Assembly (NCBI RefSeq): GCF_003611585.1
Contig: NZ_RAVW01000012.1
Location: forward strand, 1 to 51,968
Reading direction: 5' to 3'
Length of the DNA: 51,968 bases
Source of the DNA: Corallococcus exercitus
GTDB lineage: Bacteria > Myxococcota > Myxococcia > Myxococcales > Myxococcaceae
The stretch's first letter is position 1, and each line of letters starts with the position of its first letter. Position numbers and translations under genes: made by a program. Positions 1-9,736 of the stretch are shown piece by piece. Below the pieces are notes generated by a model. The model made no database searches, was not told where the DNA came from, and saw nothing but the letters and a program-made list of their open reading frames with translations.

Positions 1-202
1 CCCGGCGCACCAGCCGGAAGCTGCCCATCTGGGTGCCCACCAGCGGATCCACCTCCTCCGCCGTGCTCAGGGGGACCGGTGCCTCCACGGCCTTGCCCGC
101 GCCGCCTCCCGCCTGCCGGACGAGCGTGTCGCACGACGTCCCCTCGCCATGTCCCCGCCCGCACGCAGTGCACGTGCGCTCATTCCTCGCGACTTCGGCC
201 AT
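1..202 (-). CDS. Serine/threonine protein kinase, N-terminal fragment with zinc-ribbon-like start
   Basis: Open reading frame on the minus strand from an ATG at 202 running off the left edge (67 codons visible). The product begins with a small Cys cluster, C-x2-C-x9-C (Cys11, Cys14, Cys24) with a nearby His, then a Gly/Ala/Pro linker, then DPLVGTQMGSFRLVRR. That last stretch is the usual lead-in to the glycine-rich loop of bacterial Hanks-type kinases, which are abundant in myxobacteria. A purine-rich AGGGGGG lies just upstream of the ATG. The catalytic core is outside the window, so the kinase call rests on the MGSFRLVRR-type motif alone; the zinc ribbon is inferred from cysteine spacing. 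Kinases of this type phosphorylate protein Ser/Thr in the cytoplasm and are often membrane-anchored. Confidence 0.7.
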   Translation of the reverse strand, partial: MAEVARNERTCTACGRGHGEGTSCDTLVRQAGGGAGKAVEAPVPLSTAEEVDPLVGTQMGSFRLVRR

Positions 203-378
203 ACCGCGCCCCCCTGGCCAATACCCCGCCCAATCTGCACATCCCGGAAGCCCGGCATCCACTGCCGCCAAGGGTGGGTGTCTCAAAGTGAGGGGGATCC
301 CCAGCCCCTGGGCCGGGGTGACGGTTGGGCGGCGGACTGCGACGTGTCAGGAAGGTGTCACGCGGATAGGATGCGCGC

Positions 379-1341
379 ATGTCCCGCTCGGCCCGACGCA
401 TTCCCACCGTGAACCTGTCCCACTACCGCTCCGGCACTCCCGAGGAGCGGGCCCGCTTCGTCCAGGTGTTTGGCGACGCGCTCAAGGAGTTCGGCTTCGT
501 GACCGTGGAAGGTCACGGCGTCGACGACGCGCTCATCCGCCGCACGTACACGGACGTGGAGCGCTTCTTCCAGCTGCCGGAGTCCACCAAGACGCGCTAC
601 GCGGTGCCGGAGCGTCCGGGCCAGCGAGGCTTCATGGCGTTCGGCCAGGAGCACGCGAAGAACCGCAAGGTGGGGGACATGAAGGAGTTCTGGCACGTGG
701 GCCGCGAGCTGCCCGTGGGCCACCCCTACCGCGAGGACTACGGTCCCAACGTGTGGCCGGAAGAGGTCCCCACCTTCCGCACGAACACCCTGACGCTCTA
801 CCGGGAGCTGGACGACGCGGCGACGGTGATGCTCCAGGCGCTGGCGGACTACCTGGGCATCGCTCGCAACACGTTCAGCGACATGACGGTGGATGGGAAC
901 TCCGTGCTGCGGCTCATCCACTACCCGCCCCTGAAGGACCGCTTCATTCCGGGCGGCGTGCGCGCCGCGGAGCACGAGGACATCAACTTCATCACGCTGC
1001 TGTGCGAGGGCACGTCGGGCGGCCTGGAGCTGCTCACGCGCGACGGCGAGTGGATCCCCGTGGACACGCTGCGCGGCCAGATTGTCGTGGACTCGGGCGA
1101 CATGCTCAGCCGCGTGATGAACGGCGTCATTCCGTCCACCACGCACCGGGTGGTGAACCCGCCCAGCACGGAGCAGGACACCGTGCGCTACTCGATGCCC
1201 TTCTTCGTGCACCCGTACTCCGACTGCGTGCTGAAGCCGCTGCCGCAGACGGAGACGCCGGACAACCCCGCGCGCCACCCGCCCATCACCGCGGACGCGT
1301 TCCTCAAGCAGCGCCTGCGCGAGCTGGGCTTCCTCAAGTAG
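379..1341 (+). CDS. Isopenicillin N synthase family Fe(II)/2-oxoglutarate-type oxygenase
   Basis: Predicted 320-residue soluble non-haem iron oxygenase. The N-terminal half (residues 8-130) resembles the DIOX_N region, and the C-terminal jelly roll carries the iron ligands: His199-x-Asp201 in EHEDINF and His256 in THRVVNP, followed by Arg270-Tyr-Ser272 (the RxS co-substrate motif). Length fits the family (about 310-350). The substrate cannot be read from sequence; the family includes antibiotic-forming, gibberellin/ethylene-type and amino-acid oxidising enzymes. ATG at 379 follows a purine-rich GGATAGGATG. The next gene begins 87 nt downstream on the same strand and could be co-transcribed. 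No biosynthetic gene cluster surrounds it, so a housekeeping or catabolic role is as likely as a natural-product one. Confidence 0.88.
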   Translation: MSRSARRIPTVNLSHYRSGTPEERARFVQVFGDALKEFGFVTVEGHGVDDALIRRTYTDVERFFQLPESTKTRYAVPERPGQRGFMAFGQEHAKNRKVGDMKEFWHVGRELPVGHPYREDYGPNVWPEEVPTFRTNTLTLYRELDDAATVMLQALADYLGIARNTFSDMTVDGNSVLRLIHYPPLKDRFIPGGVRAAEHEDINFITLLCEGTSGGLELLTRDGEWIPVDTLRGQIVVDSGDMLSRVMNGVIPSTTHRVVNPPSTEQDTVRYSMPFFVHPYSDCVLKPLPQTETPDNPARHPPITADAFLKQRLRELGFLK

Positions 1342-1428
1342 CCGCCGGGACGACGTGGTGCCGGAACCTGACGGTCCACCGCCGCGAGGCTCGCGCGTCA
1401 CGGAGGCCGGTGCCATCCTCGCGGTACC

Positions 1429-2466
1429 GTGGCCACCTCCCTCGACCTGTTCGCCATCCAGCCGCGCGTCACGCTCGACGACTACGCCTCGCCGGGGACC
1501 TTCGCCGCGCACCACCGGGCGCTCGCGGCCCGCGTGGACGCGCTGCGCCCCCGGGACGCTTCAGGCCAGCCGCTGAACCCCGCGCTCGCTGTCTGGCCGG
1601 AGATGGTGGGCGCGGCGCTGGGGCTGATGGGGCACCTGTCGCGCGTGCGCCGCCGCAAGACGACGAACGGCGCGATGACGCGGGTGGCGCTCGCGGAGTG
1701 GCGGGGCATGCTCCGCACGTGGAGCGCCTTCCATCCACCAACGCTGGAGGAGTGCCTCTACGCCACGGTGGCGCCCCGCGTGCACCGGGCCATGTACGAG
1801 ACCTTCTCCGGCATCGCCCGCGACTACGGGCTGTGGGTGGTGGCTGGCAGCGCGCTGCTGCCCACGAACCGCCTGGGCCCGGATACCCCCGAGTACGAGC
1901 CCGCGGGCGCACGCACCTTCAACACCAGCTACACGTTCTCACCGGACGGGCACTGCGTGGGCGTCACGCGCAAGGTGAACCTGGTGCCTACGCAGGAGGA
2001 CGTGCTGCACCTGAGCCCGGGCCGCCCGGAGGACCTGCCCGTGCTGGACACGCCATTCGGGAAGCTGGGCACGCTCGTCTGCTACGACGGCTTCCGCGAA
2101 CCGCACACGTCGAACGAGCCGTACTTCGTCCCGTGCGCGCAGTACCTCGATGCGCTGGGCGTGGACGTGCTCGCGCAGCCCTCCGCCAACGCGTGGAACT
2201 GGGACGCGCCCTGGGCCTTCAACGCCCCGGGCGAGACGCAATTGCGCCGCGAGCAGTGGTTCAACGAGGGCCTCTTCACGCAGCTGCGCACCCTGAAGCG
2301 CGTGCGCTACGCGGTGAACCCGCAGCTCACCGGCGGCTTCTTCGACAACACCTTCGAGGCGCCCTCCCTCATCCTGGAGCGCCGGGGACCGGACGACGTG
2401 CACGTGCTCGCCCAGTCCGCAGATCCGCGCGGCGAGGACGTGCTCCACGTCACCGTGCCCCGCTAG
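1429..2466 (+). CDS. Carbon-nitrogen hydrolase (nitrilase superfamily)
   Basis: 345-residue cytoplasmic hydrolase with a GTG start. The nitrilase-fold triad is visible: Glu58 in VWPEMVG, Lys182 in VTRKVNL and the nucleophile Cys218 in GTLVCYDGFRE. Enzymes of this superfamily cleave nitriles, amides or carbamoyl groups through a Cys acyl intermediate; the substrate here is not evident. The insert between Glu58 and Lys182 is longer than in compact omega-amidase-type members, with residues 70-125 rich in Arg and Trp. The stop codon TAG lies in the tetranucleotide CTAG (2463-2466), which also supplies the TAG of the convergent gene on the other strand. Confidence 0.85.
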   Translation: MATSLDLFAIQPRVTLDDYASPGTFAAHHRALAARVDALRPRDASGQPLNPALAVWPEMVGAALGLMGHLSRVRRRKTTNGAMTRVALAEWRGMLRTWSAFHPPTLEECLYATVAPRVHRAMYETFSGIARDYGLWVVAGSALLPTNRLGPDTPEYEPAGARTFNTSYTFSPDGHCVGVTRKVNLVPTQEDVLHLSPGRPEDLPVLDTPFGKLGTLVCYDGFREPHTSNEPYFVPCAQYLDALGVDVLAQPSANAWNWDAPWAFNAPGETQLRREQWFNEGLFTQLRTLKRVRYAVNPQLTGGFFDNTFEAPSLILERRGPDDVHVLAQSADPRGEDVLHVTVPR

Positions 2467-2801
2467 CGAGGCCCCGACACGGGCACGAGCCGCGCGTCGT
2501 CCTCCAGGACGAACGTGAGCGTGGGGCCGCGCTCCAGCGGCGCCCATCCCAGGCCCCACGCCATCTCGACGACCCGCGCCACCAGCCCGGGGCCCACATC
2601 GCGCGTCACGAGTCCGGACATGTCGCCGTCGTTGACGTGGAGCCACGGGTCGTCGTGGCGGACACGGACGTGCAGCACCTGACGGGTGGCCTCGGCCCAC
2701 ACGACCGTGAGCAGCCGCCAGGACGTTCCCTCCGGGCCGTCGTGCCGCCCCCGGAGGCTCCAGCGGTACGAGACCCCGTTCACCGTCAGGAGCCGTCCCA
2801 C
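2463..2801 (-). CDS. Hypothetical protein, last gene of gatCAB operon
   Basis: 112-residue protein of no recognised family. It has no signal peptide or membrane segment, is rich in Arg, Val and Trp, and alternates hydrophobic and charged residues in a way that suggests a small beta-rich fold. It starts 7 nt after the gatB stop, so it is probably translated with gatB. Coding is supported by its tight packing between gatB and the convergent nitrilase gene and by typical high-GC third positions. It shares the CTAG stop with the gene at 1429-2466. Nothing visible ties it mechanistically to tRNA amidation. Confidence 0.6.
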   Translation of the reverse strand: MGRLLTVNGVSYRWSLRGRHDGPEGTSWRLLTVVWAEATRQVLHVRVRHDDPWLHVNDGDMSGLVTRDVGPGLVARVVEMAWGLGWAPLERGPTLTFVLEDDARLVPVSGPR

Positions 2802-2808
2802 GAGCGAC

Positions 2809-4254
2809 CTACTCGCCCAGCTTCTTCTTGAGCAGCTCGTTGACGAGGCCGGGGTTGCCCTTGCCCTTCATGGCCTTCATCACCTGGCCCACGAAGAAGC
2901 CGTACACGCTCTTCTTGCCGGCCTTGTACTTCTCCACCTCGCCCGCGTTCTTCGCGAGGATGTCGTCCACCACCGCTTCGACAGCGCCCACGTCGCTGAC
3001 CTGCGCGAGGCCCTTCTCCGCGATGATGTCCGCCGGCGCGCGGCCCGTGCGGAACATCTCCCCGAGCACGTCCTTCGCCGCGTTCGCGGACACCGTGCCC
3101 TTCTCCACCGTGGCCAGCAGCTCCCCCAGCTGCGCCGGGGTGAAGCGCAGCGCGGACAGCGGCGTGCCCTCTTCCTTCAGCAGGCGGCTCAGCTCGCCCA
3201 GGAACCAGTTGGAGAGCTTCTTCGCGTCGGACACGTGCTTCGCGCAGGCCTCGAAGAAGTCCGCCAGCGGGCGCTCGGCGGTGAGGATGCGCGCGTCGTA
3301 GGCCGGCAGGCCGTACTCGCTCATGAAGCGCGTGCGCTTGGCGCGCGGCAATTCCGGCAGCGACTGCTTCTGCGCGTCCCTCAGCGCGTCCGACACCAGC
3401 AGCAGCGGAAGGTCCGGCTCCGGGAAGTAACGGTAGTCGTGCGCGTCCTCCTTGGAGCGCATGGACCGGGTGACGCCCTTGTTCACGTCCCAGAGGCGCG
3501 TCTCCTGGTCCACCTTGCCGCCGGACTCGAGGACGTCCACCTGACGCGCGGCCTCGTACTCGATGGCCTGCTTGAGGAAGCGGAACGAGTTGAGGTTCTT
3601 CAATTCGCAGCGCTGCCCGTACGTGGTGGAGCCCTTGGGCATCACCGACACGTTGGCGTCGCAGCGGAAGCTGCCCTCCTCCAGGTTGCCGTCGTTGACG
3701 CCCAGGTACACCAGCACGTCGCGCAGCGCCTTGAGGTACTCCACCGCCTCGTCCGCGTCGCGCAGGTCCGGCTCGCTGACGATCTCCATCAGCGGCACGC
3801 CCGCGCGGTTGAGATCCACCAGGCTCTGGCCCGCGGACGCGGAGGCGTCGTGCACGCTCTTGCCCGCGTCCTCCTCCAGGTGGATGCGCCGCACGCGCAC
3901 CGTCTTCTCACCGGAGGGCGTGTCGATGACCAGCTCGCCCCACTCGCAGATGGGCTGGTCGTACTGGGTGATTTGATAGCCCTTGGGCAGGTCCGGGTAG
4001 AAGTAGTTCTTCCGGCTCCACACGCTCGTGGGCTTCACCGTGCACCCGAGCGCCAGGCCCGTGCGCACCGCGTACTCCACCACGCGCTGGTTGAGCACCG
4101 GCAGCACGCCGGGCATGCCCAGGCACACCGGGCAGGTGTGGTGGTTGGGTTCCGCGCCGAAGGCGGTGGAGCAGCCGCAGAAGATCTTCGACTGCGTGAG
4201 CAGCTGCGCGTGGACCTCGAGGCCGATGACCGTCTGGAAGTCGCTCAGGGGCAT
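2809..4254 (-). CDS. gatB: Asp/Glu-tRNA(Asn/Gln) amidotransferase subunit B
   Basis: 481-residue GatB, close to the usual 475-480. GatB binds mischarged Glu-tRNA(Gln) or Asp-tRNA(Asn), phosphorylates the side-chain carboxylate with ATP and receives ammonia from GatA. Diagnostic features are the N-terminal [20 protein letters not shown] with the zinc-type cysteines (IFCGC then [11 protein letters not shown]), the [13 protein letters not shown] motif, the [17 protein letters not shown] block, and the C-terminal GatB/YqeY domain ending in a conserved [13 protein letters not shown] tail. It is third of the gatC-gatA-gatB trio, starting 27 nt after gatA. Its presence implies that this organism charges Gln and/or Asn tRNA by the indirect route. 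Confidence 0.97.
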   Translation of the reverse strand: MPLSDFQTVIGLEVHAQLLTQSKIFCGCSTAFGAEPNHHTCPVCLGMPGVLPVLNQRVVEYAVRTGLALGCTVKPTSVWSRKNYFYPDLPKGYQITQYDQPICEWGELVIDTPSGEKTVRVRRIHLEEDAGKSVHDASASAGQSLVDLNRAGVPLMEIVSEPDLRDADEAVEYLKALRDVLVYLGVNDGNLEEGSFRCDANVSVMPKGSTTYGQRCELKNLNSFRFLKQAIEYEAARQVDVLESGGKVDQETRLWDVNKGVTRSMRSKEDAHDYRYFPEPDLPLLLVSDALRDAQKQSLPELPRAKRTRFMSEYGLPAYDARILTAERPLADFFEACAKHVSDAKKLSNWFLGELSRLLKEEGTPLSALRFTPAQLGELLATVEKGTVSANAAKDVLGEMFRTGRAPADIIAEKGLAQVSDVGAVEAVVDDILAKNAGEVEKYKAGKKSVYGFFVGQVMKAMKGKGNPGLVNELLKKKLGE

Positions 4255-4281
4255 GGCGGTGTCACCCTTATGCCGTGCCCG

Positions 4282-5745
4282 CTAGACGGGGGCGGCGCGG
4301 CGGAAGAAGTCGTGCTCGCGCTCGAACGCGCGGGCGATGCGCAGCAGGCGGGCCTCGTCGAACGGACGCCCCAGCAGCTGCATGCCGATGGGCAGCCCCG
4401 CCTGCGTGAAGCCGCACGGCACGGACAGGCCGGGCAGGCCCGCCAGGTTGCAGGGCAGCGTGTAGACGTCCATCAGGTACATGGACAGCGGGTCGTCCAC
4501 CTTCGCGCCCAGCTTGAACGCCGGCACCGGCGACGTGGGCGACACGATGGCGTCCACCTGCTGGAACACCTTCGTGAAGTCCTCGCGGATGAGCGTGCGG
4601 ACCTTCTGCGCGCGCAGGTAGTAGGCGTCGTAGTAGCCGGCGGACAGCGCGTAGGTGCCCAGCATGATGCGGCGCTTCACCTCCGCGCCGAAGCCCTGGC
4701 CCCGCGTCTGCGTGTACAGCTCCTTGAGCCCGCGCGCGTCCTTCGCCCGCTGTCCGTAGCGGATGCCGTCGTAGCGCGCCAGGTTGCTGGACGCTTCCGA
4801 AGACGCCAGCAGGTAGTACGTCGCCAGCGCGTACTTCGTGTGCGGCAGCGACACGTCCACCAGCGTCGCGCCCAGCTTCTCCAGCTGCTCCAGTGACGCG
4901 CGCAGCGTGCCCGCGACCTCCGGATCCATGCCCTCCGCGAAGTACTCGCGCGGCACGCCCAGCTTGAGGCCGCGCACCCCGTCCTCCAGCCCCGTGAGGC
5001 AGTCCGGCGTCTCCACGTTCGCGGAGGTGGAGTCGAGCGGATCATGCCGCGCGATGAGCTGGAACAGCGCCGCGGTGTCCCCCACCGTGCGCGCCATGGG
5101 GCCCGGCTGATCCAACGACGAGGCGAAGGCGATGACGCCGTAGCGCGACACCCTTCCGTACGTGGGCTTGAGCCCCACGGTGTTGGTGAGCGCCGCGGGC
5201 TGGCGGATGGAGCCGCCCGTGTCGGTGCCCAGCGCGCCGAACACCTCGCGCGCCGCCACCGCCGCCGCGGAACCTCCGGACGAGCCGCCCGGCGTGCGCG
5301 TCAGGTCCCACGGGTTGTGGGTGGGGAAGTACGCGCTCGACTCGTTGGACGAGCCCATGGCGAACTCGTCCATGTTCAGCTTGCCCACGAGCGGCAGGCC
5401 CGCTTCCTTCAGCAGCCGCACCACGGTGGCGTCGTAGGGCGGGACGAAGCCCTCCAGGATGCGCGAGCCGCACGTCGTCTCCACGCCCTCCGTGAGGAAG
5501 ATGTCCTTGAGCCCCACCGGCACGCCGTCGAGCGCGCTCAGCGGACTGCCCGCCTTGCGGCGCGCGTCGCTGGCCTCGGCGGCCTTGAGCGCCCCGGCCT
5601 CGTCCACGCGCAGGAAGGCGCGCACCTTCGGGTCCACCTGGGCAATGCGCTGGAGGCTCGCGCGGGTGGCATCCACCGAGGACACCTCGCGCGAAGCCAG
5701 CTTCGCCGCCAGCTCCAGCATCGACAGGTCGGTGAGCGACGACAT
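4282..5745 (-). CDS. gatA: Asp/Glu-tRNA(Asn/Gln) amidotransferase subunit A
   Basis: 487-residue amidase-signature enzyme. GatA hydrolyses glutamine (or asparagine) to release the ammonia used by GatB. The Lys-cisSer-Ser machinery is evident: Lys in [10 protein letters not shown] (near residue 79), the glycine/serine-rich [15 protein letters not shown] signature and the nucleophilic Ser region [12 protein letters not shown]. The start ATG at 5745 lies 6 nt after the gatC stop, so the genes are certainly co-transcribed. Length and motif order are standard, with nothing missing. Confidence 0.97.
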   Translation of the reverse strand: MSSLTDLSMLELAAKLASREVSSVDATRASLQRIAQVDPKVRAFLRVDEAGALKAAEASDARRKAGSPLSALDGVPVGLKDIFLTEGVETTCGSRILEGFVPPYDATVVRLLKEAGLPLVGKLNMDEFAMGSSNESSAYFPTHNPWDLTRTPGGSSGGSAAAVAAREVFGALGTDTGGSIRQPAALTNTVGLKPTYGRVSRYGVIAFASSLDQPGPMARTVGDTAALFQLIARHDPLDSTSANVETPDCLTGLEDGVRGLKLGVPREYFAEGMDPEVAGTLRASLEQLEKLGATLVDVSLPHTKYALATYYLLASSEASSNLARYDGIRYGQRAKDARGLKELYTQTRGQGFGAEVKRRIMLGTYALSAGYYDAYYLRAQKVRTLIREDFTKVFQQVDAIVSPTSPVPAFKLGAKVDDPLSMYLMDVYTLPCNLAGLPGLSVPCGFTQAGLPIGMQLLGRPFDEARLLRIARAFEREHDFFRRAAPV

Positions 5746-5751
5746 GGCGGG

Positions 5752-6039
5752 CTACTCCAAAATCTTCGGGACCGCGAAGGCGGTACCCACCTTCGCCGGC
5801 GCGTTGGCGAGCCCTGCTTCCGGGGGCAGCGACGGACGCAGCACGTCCTCGCGCAGCAGCGAGGACGCGAGCGTCGCGTGGGAGGTGGGCTCCACCTGGC
5901 TCACGTCGAGCGCTTCCAACTCCGCCACCGCGTCCAGGACCGCGGACAGCTGGGTGGCGTAGCGCTCCTCCTCCTGCGGCGTCAGCGACAGCCGCGCCAG
6001 GGTGGCCACGTGCCGGACCTGCTCGAGCGTGAGGGCCAT
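5752..6039 (-). CDS. gatC: Asp/Glu-tRNA(Asn/Gln) amidotransferase subunit C
   Basis: 95-residue GatC, the small subunit that wraps around and stabilises the GatA-GatB pair. It has the family start MALTLEQVRHVATLARLSLTPQEEERYATQLS, a central ALDVSQVEPTSHA segment and the conserved VLRPSLPPE DxP-like loop, followed by a C-terminal FAVPKILE. It heads the amidotransferase trio, starting 28 nt after the zinc-finger gene. ATG at 6039 is preceded by GGAGGAGG (SD). Confidence 0.95.
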   Translation of the reverse strand: MALTLEQVRHVATLARLSLTPQEEERYATQLSAVLDAVAELEALDVSQVEPTSHATLASSLLREDVLRPSLPPEAGLANAPAKVGTAFAVPKILE

Positions 6040-6067
6040 GGGAAGCCTCCTCCTCCGGACTCCGGTG

Positions 6068-6421
6068 CTACGGGGACGACACGGACGGCGTGCGCTTGAA
6101 CAGGTTGAGGATGGCGCCCATCACCTTGCCGCTCCCCTCGTGGCCGTGCTGCTTGATGACCTGCTCCAGTTCGCCCGCGTCCAGCCAGACGCCATGGCAG
6201 TTGAAGCAGCTCTCCAGCTCCACGTTGCCGTCCTTGAGCGTCTGCAGGTCCATGCCGCACTTGGGGCACTTCATGTAGTGCAGCTGCTTGAGCGCATCGC
6301 GCTGCTGGACGGCGGTCTGCTGGGCCTGCTGGAGGGCCAGCTTGCGCTTGGCTTCAATCTCCTCGCGCGCGAAGTAGTCGTCTTCGTTGTGGGAGGGCTT
6401 GTCGGGGCTCAGGTCGGACAT
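6068..6421 (-). CDS. Zinc-finger (TFIIB-type) domain protein
   Basis: 117 residues from the ATG at 6421 (MSDLSPDK); an upstream in-frame start at 6466 would add 15 unlikely residues. After an acidic N-terminus and a Gln-rich helix come two cysteine pairs, C-x2-C (MKCPKCGMDL) and C-x2-C (SCFNCHGVWLDAGELEQVI). The spacing and the GVWLD-GELE motif are those of the zf-TFIIB family (COG3809), zinc-ribbon proteins of unknown role. The C-terminus is hydrophobic and basic but no clear membrane segment is present. It is the promoter-proximal gene of the gatCAB operon. Confidence 0.85.
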   Translation of the reverse strand: MSDLSPDKPSHNEDDYFAREEIEAKRKLALQQAQQTAVQQRDALKQLHYMKCPKCGMDLQTLKDGNVELESCFNCHGVWLDAGELEQVIKQHGHEGSGKVMGAILNLFKRTPSVSSP

Positions 6422-6611
6422 GTTCTCGGGTTCTCCTTGGCGGCAGGCACCATACCCTCTCGCCACGGGGACGCGCCCGAAATGTAGGCCCTGTCCCGCC
6501 CCCTCGGACGCCTGCCGGAAAATTGACCCCGCTCCCTCCCTCCCTATTCTCGCCGGGCGGATTGCTACAGCTCGCTACGCGGCTGGAATCGGGCAGAGGG
6601 AACAGGGGTCC

Positions 6612-9600
6612 ATGACAGCGGCAAAGAAGGGTGGCCGGGGGGAGAAGGCGGTGCTCTCCCGGCAGGAGATCGCGACGCGCCGCAAGGCGCTCAACAACAA
6701 GAAGATGAAGGCGCCGGGCGCGGCCAGTCCCGCCAAGCGGGCACTCGTGGGCGTCTTCATCCTGGCCGCCTCGTTGCTGGCCTTGCTGGCGGTCGCCACG
6801 TTCGACGCGCATGACCGCGTGGGCCCCGGCTTTCACAACGCGGTGGGCCCCATGGGCCACCTCATCGCGGAGGCCCTGCGCGGCGCGCTGGGCGTGTGCG
6901 CCTACCTCGTCCCCGCAGGTGGCATCTACACCGCCGTGGTGCTCTTCGTGGGCAACCGCGAGCGGCGCCGCCTGCCGCAGATCATCTCCCTGGCGCTGCT
7001 CACCTGCAGCGTGTCCGTGCTCGCGCAGCTCATGTTCGCCAAGGACAAGGGCTGGGCCCACCCGCCTGGCGGCGCGCTGGGCGCGAGCCTGGGCGGCCTG
7101 ATGGAGGGGATGTTCTCCACCGTCGGCACCATCATCCTCGTCACCGCCATCAGCGCGGCGGCGCTCATCGTCGGCACCCAGTACACGTTCTTCAAGCTGT
7201 GCTCGCTGGTGTGGGCCGGCCTCACCGTGCTGGGCCGCCGCGTCTCCGAGGCCGCGCACGTCTTCTGGGAGCAGCAGAAGGTCAACTACGCGGCCCGCCA
7301 GGAGCGGCTCGCGCAGGAGAAGGAAGAGGAGGCCGCGTTCCTCGCGGAGCTGGAGGCCGAGGAGGAGGAGCTCTCCGAGGCCGAGCGTCTGGCCGCCGAG
7401 GCCGAGGCCGCCGAGGCCGAAGCCCTGGCCGAGGAGGCCGTGCGCCTGGCCCGGCAGAACGAGAAGGAGCAGCTCGCCAACGCGAAGAAGGCGCTCAAGG
7501 AGCAGAAGGAGCGGGAGAAGCTGGAGAAGAAGCTCCCCCGCGACGAGACGCCCGAGGAGGAGGACGACGCCTCCGACGAGCAGCCCTCGCTGCCGCCCGA
7601 GCGCGCCGAGCGCCGCTCCCCCGGCGCCGACCCGGCCTGGGCCGCGTCCTTCCTCGCGCCCCAGCCGCAGCTGCCCGCCAACGCGGACGCCGCCGAGCCG
7701 CCCCGCCGTGCGCGCAAGACGCCGCAGATCGTCACCCCGCCCGCCGCGCCGTCCACGCCGCCCGTCCCCGCCGCGGAGCTGGAGCCCGCCGCGAAGCCCG
7801 TGGCCGCGGAGAAGCCCGCAGCCGCCGCGCCGGGCAACGCCCTCATCCCCGCGCCGCCCGCCGCCCTGGCGCGCATGCCGCTCATCGTGGAGCCCAAGGC
7901 GCCGCCCAAGCCCACCGCCACGAAGCGTCCGCAGGACCAGTTCGAGTTCGTCGGTGACCGCAAGAGCTTCTCCCTGCCCCCGCTGGACGTGCTGGAGGCG
8001 GACAAGAAGGAGCGCTCCGCGCTGGACAAGGACGCGTTCCTCGTCACGGCGGAGAAGCTGCGCGCGAAGCTGGCGGACTTCGGCATCGTGGGCGAGGTGG
8101 TGGAGATCCGCCCCGGCCCCGTCGTCACCATGTACGAGTTCCTGCCCGGGCCCGGCATCAAGGTCAGCAAGATCGCCGCGCTCCAGGACGACCTGGCCAT
8201 GGCCATGGAGGCCATGCGCGTGCGCATCGTCGCCCCCATCCCGGGCAAGGGCGTGGTGGGCATCGAAGTCCCCAACCGCGACCGCGAGACGGTGTTCCTC
8301 AAGGAGATCGCGGAACAGGACACGTTCCAGAAGAGCAGCAGCAAGCTCACCATGTGCGTGGGCAAGGACATCGAAGGCATGCCGTACGTCTTCGACCTGG
8401 TGAAGGCCCCCCACCTGCTCATCGCGGGTACCACCGGCTCCGGCAAGTCCGTGGCGGTGAACTCGATGATCATGAGCATCCTCCTCAAGGCCACGCCCGA
8501 GGAGGTCCGCTTCATCATGGTGGACCCGAAGATGCTGGAGCTCTCCGTGTACGAGGGCATCCCGCACCTGCTGCTCCCCGTCGTCACCGACCCGAAGAAG
8601 GCCGCGCTCGCGCTGCGCTGGGCGGTGGAGGAGATGGAGCGCCGCTACCAGATGCTGTCTGAGGCGGGCGTGCGCAACATCGCCGGCTTCAACAAGCTGG
8701 TGGAGACGCAGGCGTCGGAGGAGAAGCCCGCCCCCGCGCCCGCCGCGAAGAAGAAGACCAAGCCCAAGAAGATGTTCGTCGTGGACGTGGAGGGCAGCAC
8801 CGTGCCCGCCCCCGCTTCCGCCAGCGACGGGCTGGGCGTGGCCGCGCCGCGTGAGGACGACGAGGACCTGCGCGAGGCCATCGTCTCCGAGCCCGCCCCC
8901 AACCTGGAGGCCGACGGCGAGGAGGACGCGGAGTTCGAGGAGGACGGCGAGGAGTCCACGCCGGTGGAGGCTGCCTCCCCGGAGAAGAAGGAGCTCAAGA
9001 AGCTGCCCTACATCGTGGTCATCATCGACGAGCTCGCGGACCTGATGATGGTCGCCAGCCGCGAGGTGGAGACCTACGTCGCGCGCCTCGCGCAGATGGC
9101 GCGTGCGGCCGGCATCCACCTGATGGTCGCGACGCAGCGCCCGTCCACGGACGTCGTCACCGGCATCATCAAGGCCAACTTCCCCACGCGCATCAGCTTC
9201 ATGCTGCGCTCGAAGCCGGACTCGATGACGATTCTCGGAACGGTGGGCGCGGAGGCCCTGCTGGGCATGGGCGACATGCTCATCATGCCTCCCACGAGCG
9301 CGCACCTGCAGCGCGTGCACGGCGCCTACGTCTCCGAGCAGGAAATCAAGAAGGCGGTGGACCACCTCAAGGCCCAGGGCAAGCCCGTCTTCGACGAGTC
9401 CATCCTCAAGCCGCGCGACGACGAGGGCGAGGGCGGCGGGGGCGAGGAGGACGAGCTGTCCGACGAGCTCTACGACCAGGCGCTCGCGGCGGTCAGCGAG
9501 ATGCGCTCCGTCTCCATCTCCATGCTCCAGCGCAAGATGCGCATCGGCTACAACCGCGCGGCGCGCATGATCGAGCGCATGGAGCGCGACGGTGTGGTGG

Positions 9601-9677
9601 GCCCCGCGGACGGCGCCAAGCCCCGCGAGGTCCTGCTGCGCGGCCTGGGCGACATGCCCGGCGCCGGGGCGATGTAG
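6612..9677 (+). CDS. ftsK: DNA translocase FtsK/SpoIIIE
   Basis: 1021 residues from the ATG at 6612, chosen because AACAGGGG precedes it and the upstream in-frame extension (from 6387) is not protein-like. Order: basic N-terminus; about four membrane segments (residues 45-200); a highly charged Glu/Ala/Lys-rich coiled linker (about 215-330) and a Pro/Ala linker (about 330-440); then the alpha/beta motor with Walker A AGTTGSGKSV (near 605) and Walker B VVIIDELADLMM (near 800); and the C-terminal winged-helix gamma domain (about 950-1015). FtsK pumps the chromosome termini apart at the septum and activates dimer resolution. An unusual low-complexity insertion of about 100 residues (8700-9000) lies inside the motor between the two Walker motifs. 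A candidate terminator follows at 9737. Confidence 0.95.
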   Translation: MTAAKKGGRGEKAVLSRQEIATRRKALNNKKMKAPGAASPAKRALVGVFILAASLLALLAVATFDAHDRVGPGFHNAVGPMGHLIAEALRGALGVCAYLVPAGGIYTAVVLFVGNRERRRLPQIISLALLTCSVSVLAQLMFAKDKGWAHPPGGALGASLGGLMEGMFSTVGTIILVTAISAAALIVGTQYTFFKLCSLVWAGLTVLGRRVSEAAHVFWEQQKVNYAARQERLAQEKEEEAAFLAELEAEEEELSEAERLAAEAEAAEAEALAEEAVRLARQNEKEQLANAKKALKEQKEREKLEKKLPRDETPEEEDDASDEQPSLPPERAERRSPGADPAWAASFLAPQPQLPANADAAEPPRRARKTPQIVTPPAAPSTPPVPAAELEPAAKPVAAEKPAAAAPGNALIPAPPAALARMPLIVEPKAPPKPTATKRPQDQFEFVGDRKSFSLPPLDVLEADKKERSALDKDAFLVTAEKLRAKLADFGIVGEVVEIRPGPVVTMYEFLPGPGIKVSKIAALQDDLAMAMEAMRVRIVAPIPGKGVVGIEVPNRDRETVFLKEIAEQDTFQKSSSKLTMCVGKDIEGMPYVFDLVKAPHLLIAGTTGSGKSVAVNSMIMSILLKATPEEVRFIMVDPKMLELSVYEGIPHLLLPVVTDPKKAALALRWAVEEMERRYQMLSEAGVRNIAGFNKLVETQASEEKPAPAPAAKKKTKPKKMFVVDVEGSTVPAPASASDGLGVAAPREDDEDLREAIVSEPAPNLEADGEEDAEFEEDGEESTPVEAASPEKKELKKLPYIVVIIDELADLMMVASREVETYVARLAQMARAAGIHLMVATQRPSTDVVTGIIKANFPTRISFMLRSKPDSMTILGTVGAEALLGMGDMLIMPPTSAHLQRVHGAYVSEQEIKKAVDHLKAQGKPVFDESILKPRDDEGEGGGGEEDELSDELYDQALAAVSEMRSVSISMLQRKMRIGYNRAARMIERMERDGVVGPADGAKPREVLLRGLGDMPGAGAM

Positions 9678-9736
9678 CCCCCGCCACCGCGAAGCCCGGG
9701 GAACGGACACCCGTCCCCCGGAGGTTTTCCCCTCGA

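Noticed and set aside
33-2831. Long open frame of 932 codons on the plus strand over the oxygenase and nitrilase genes
   Set aside because: It runs in another frame across two real genes and into the antisense of a third; it is Arg/Pro/Gly-rich with no domain, an artefact of high GC.
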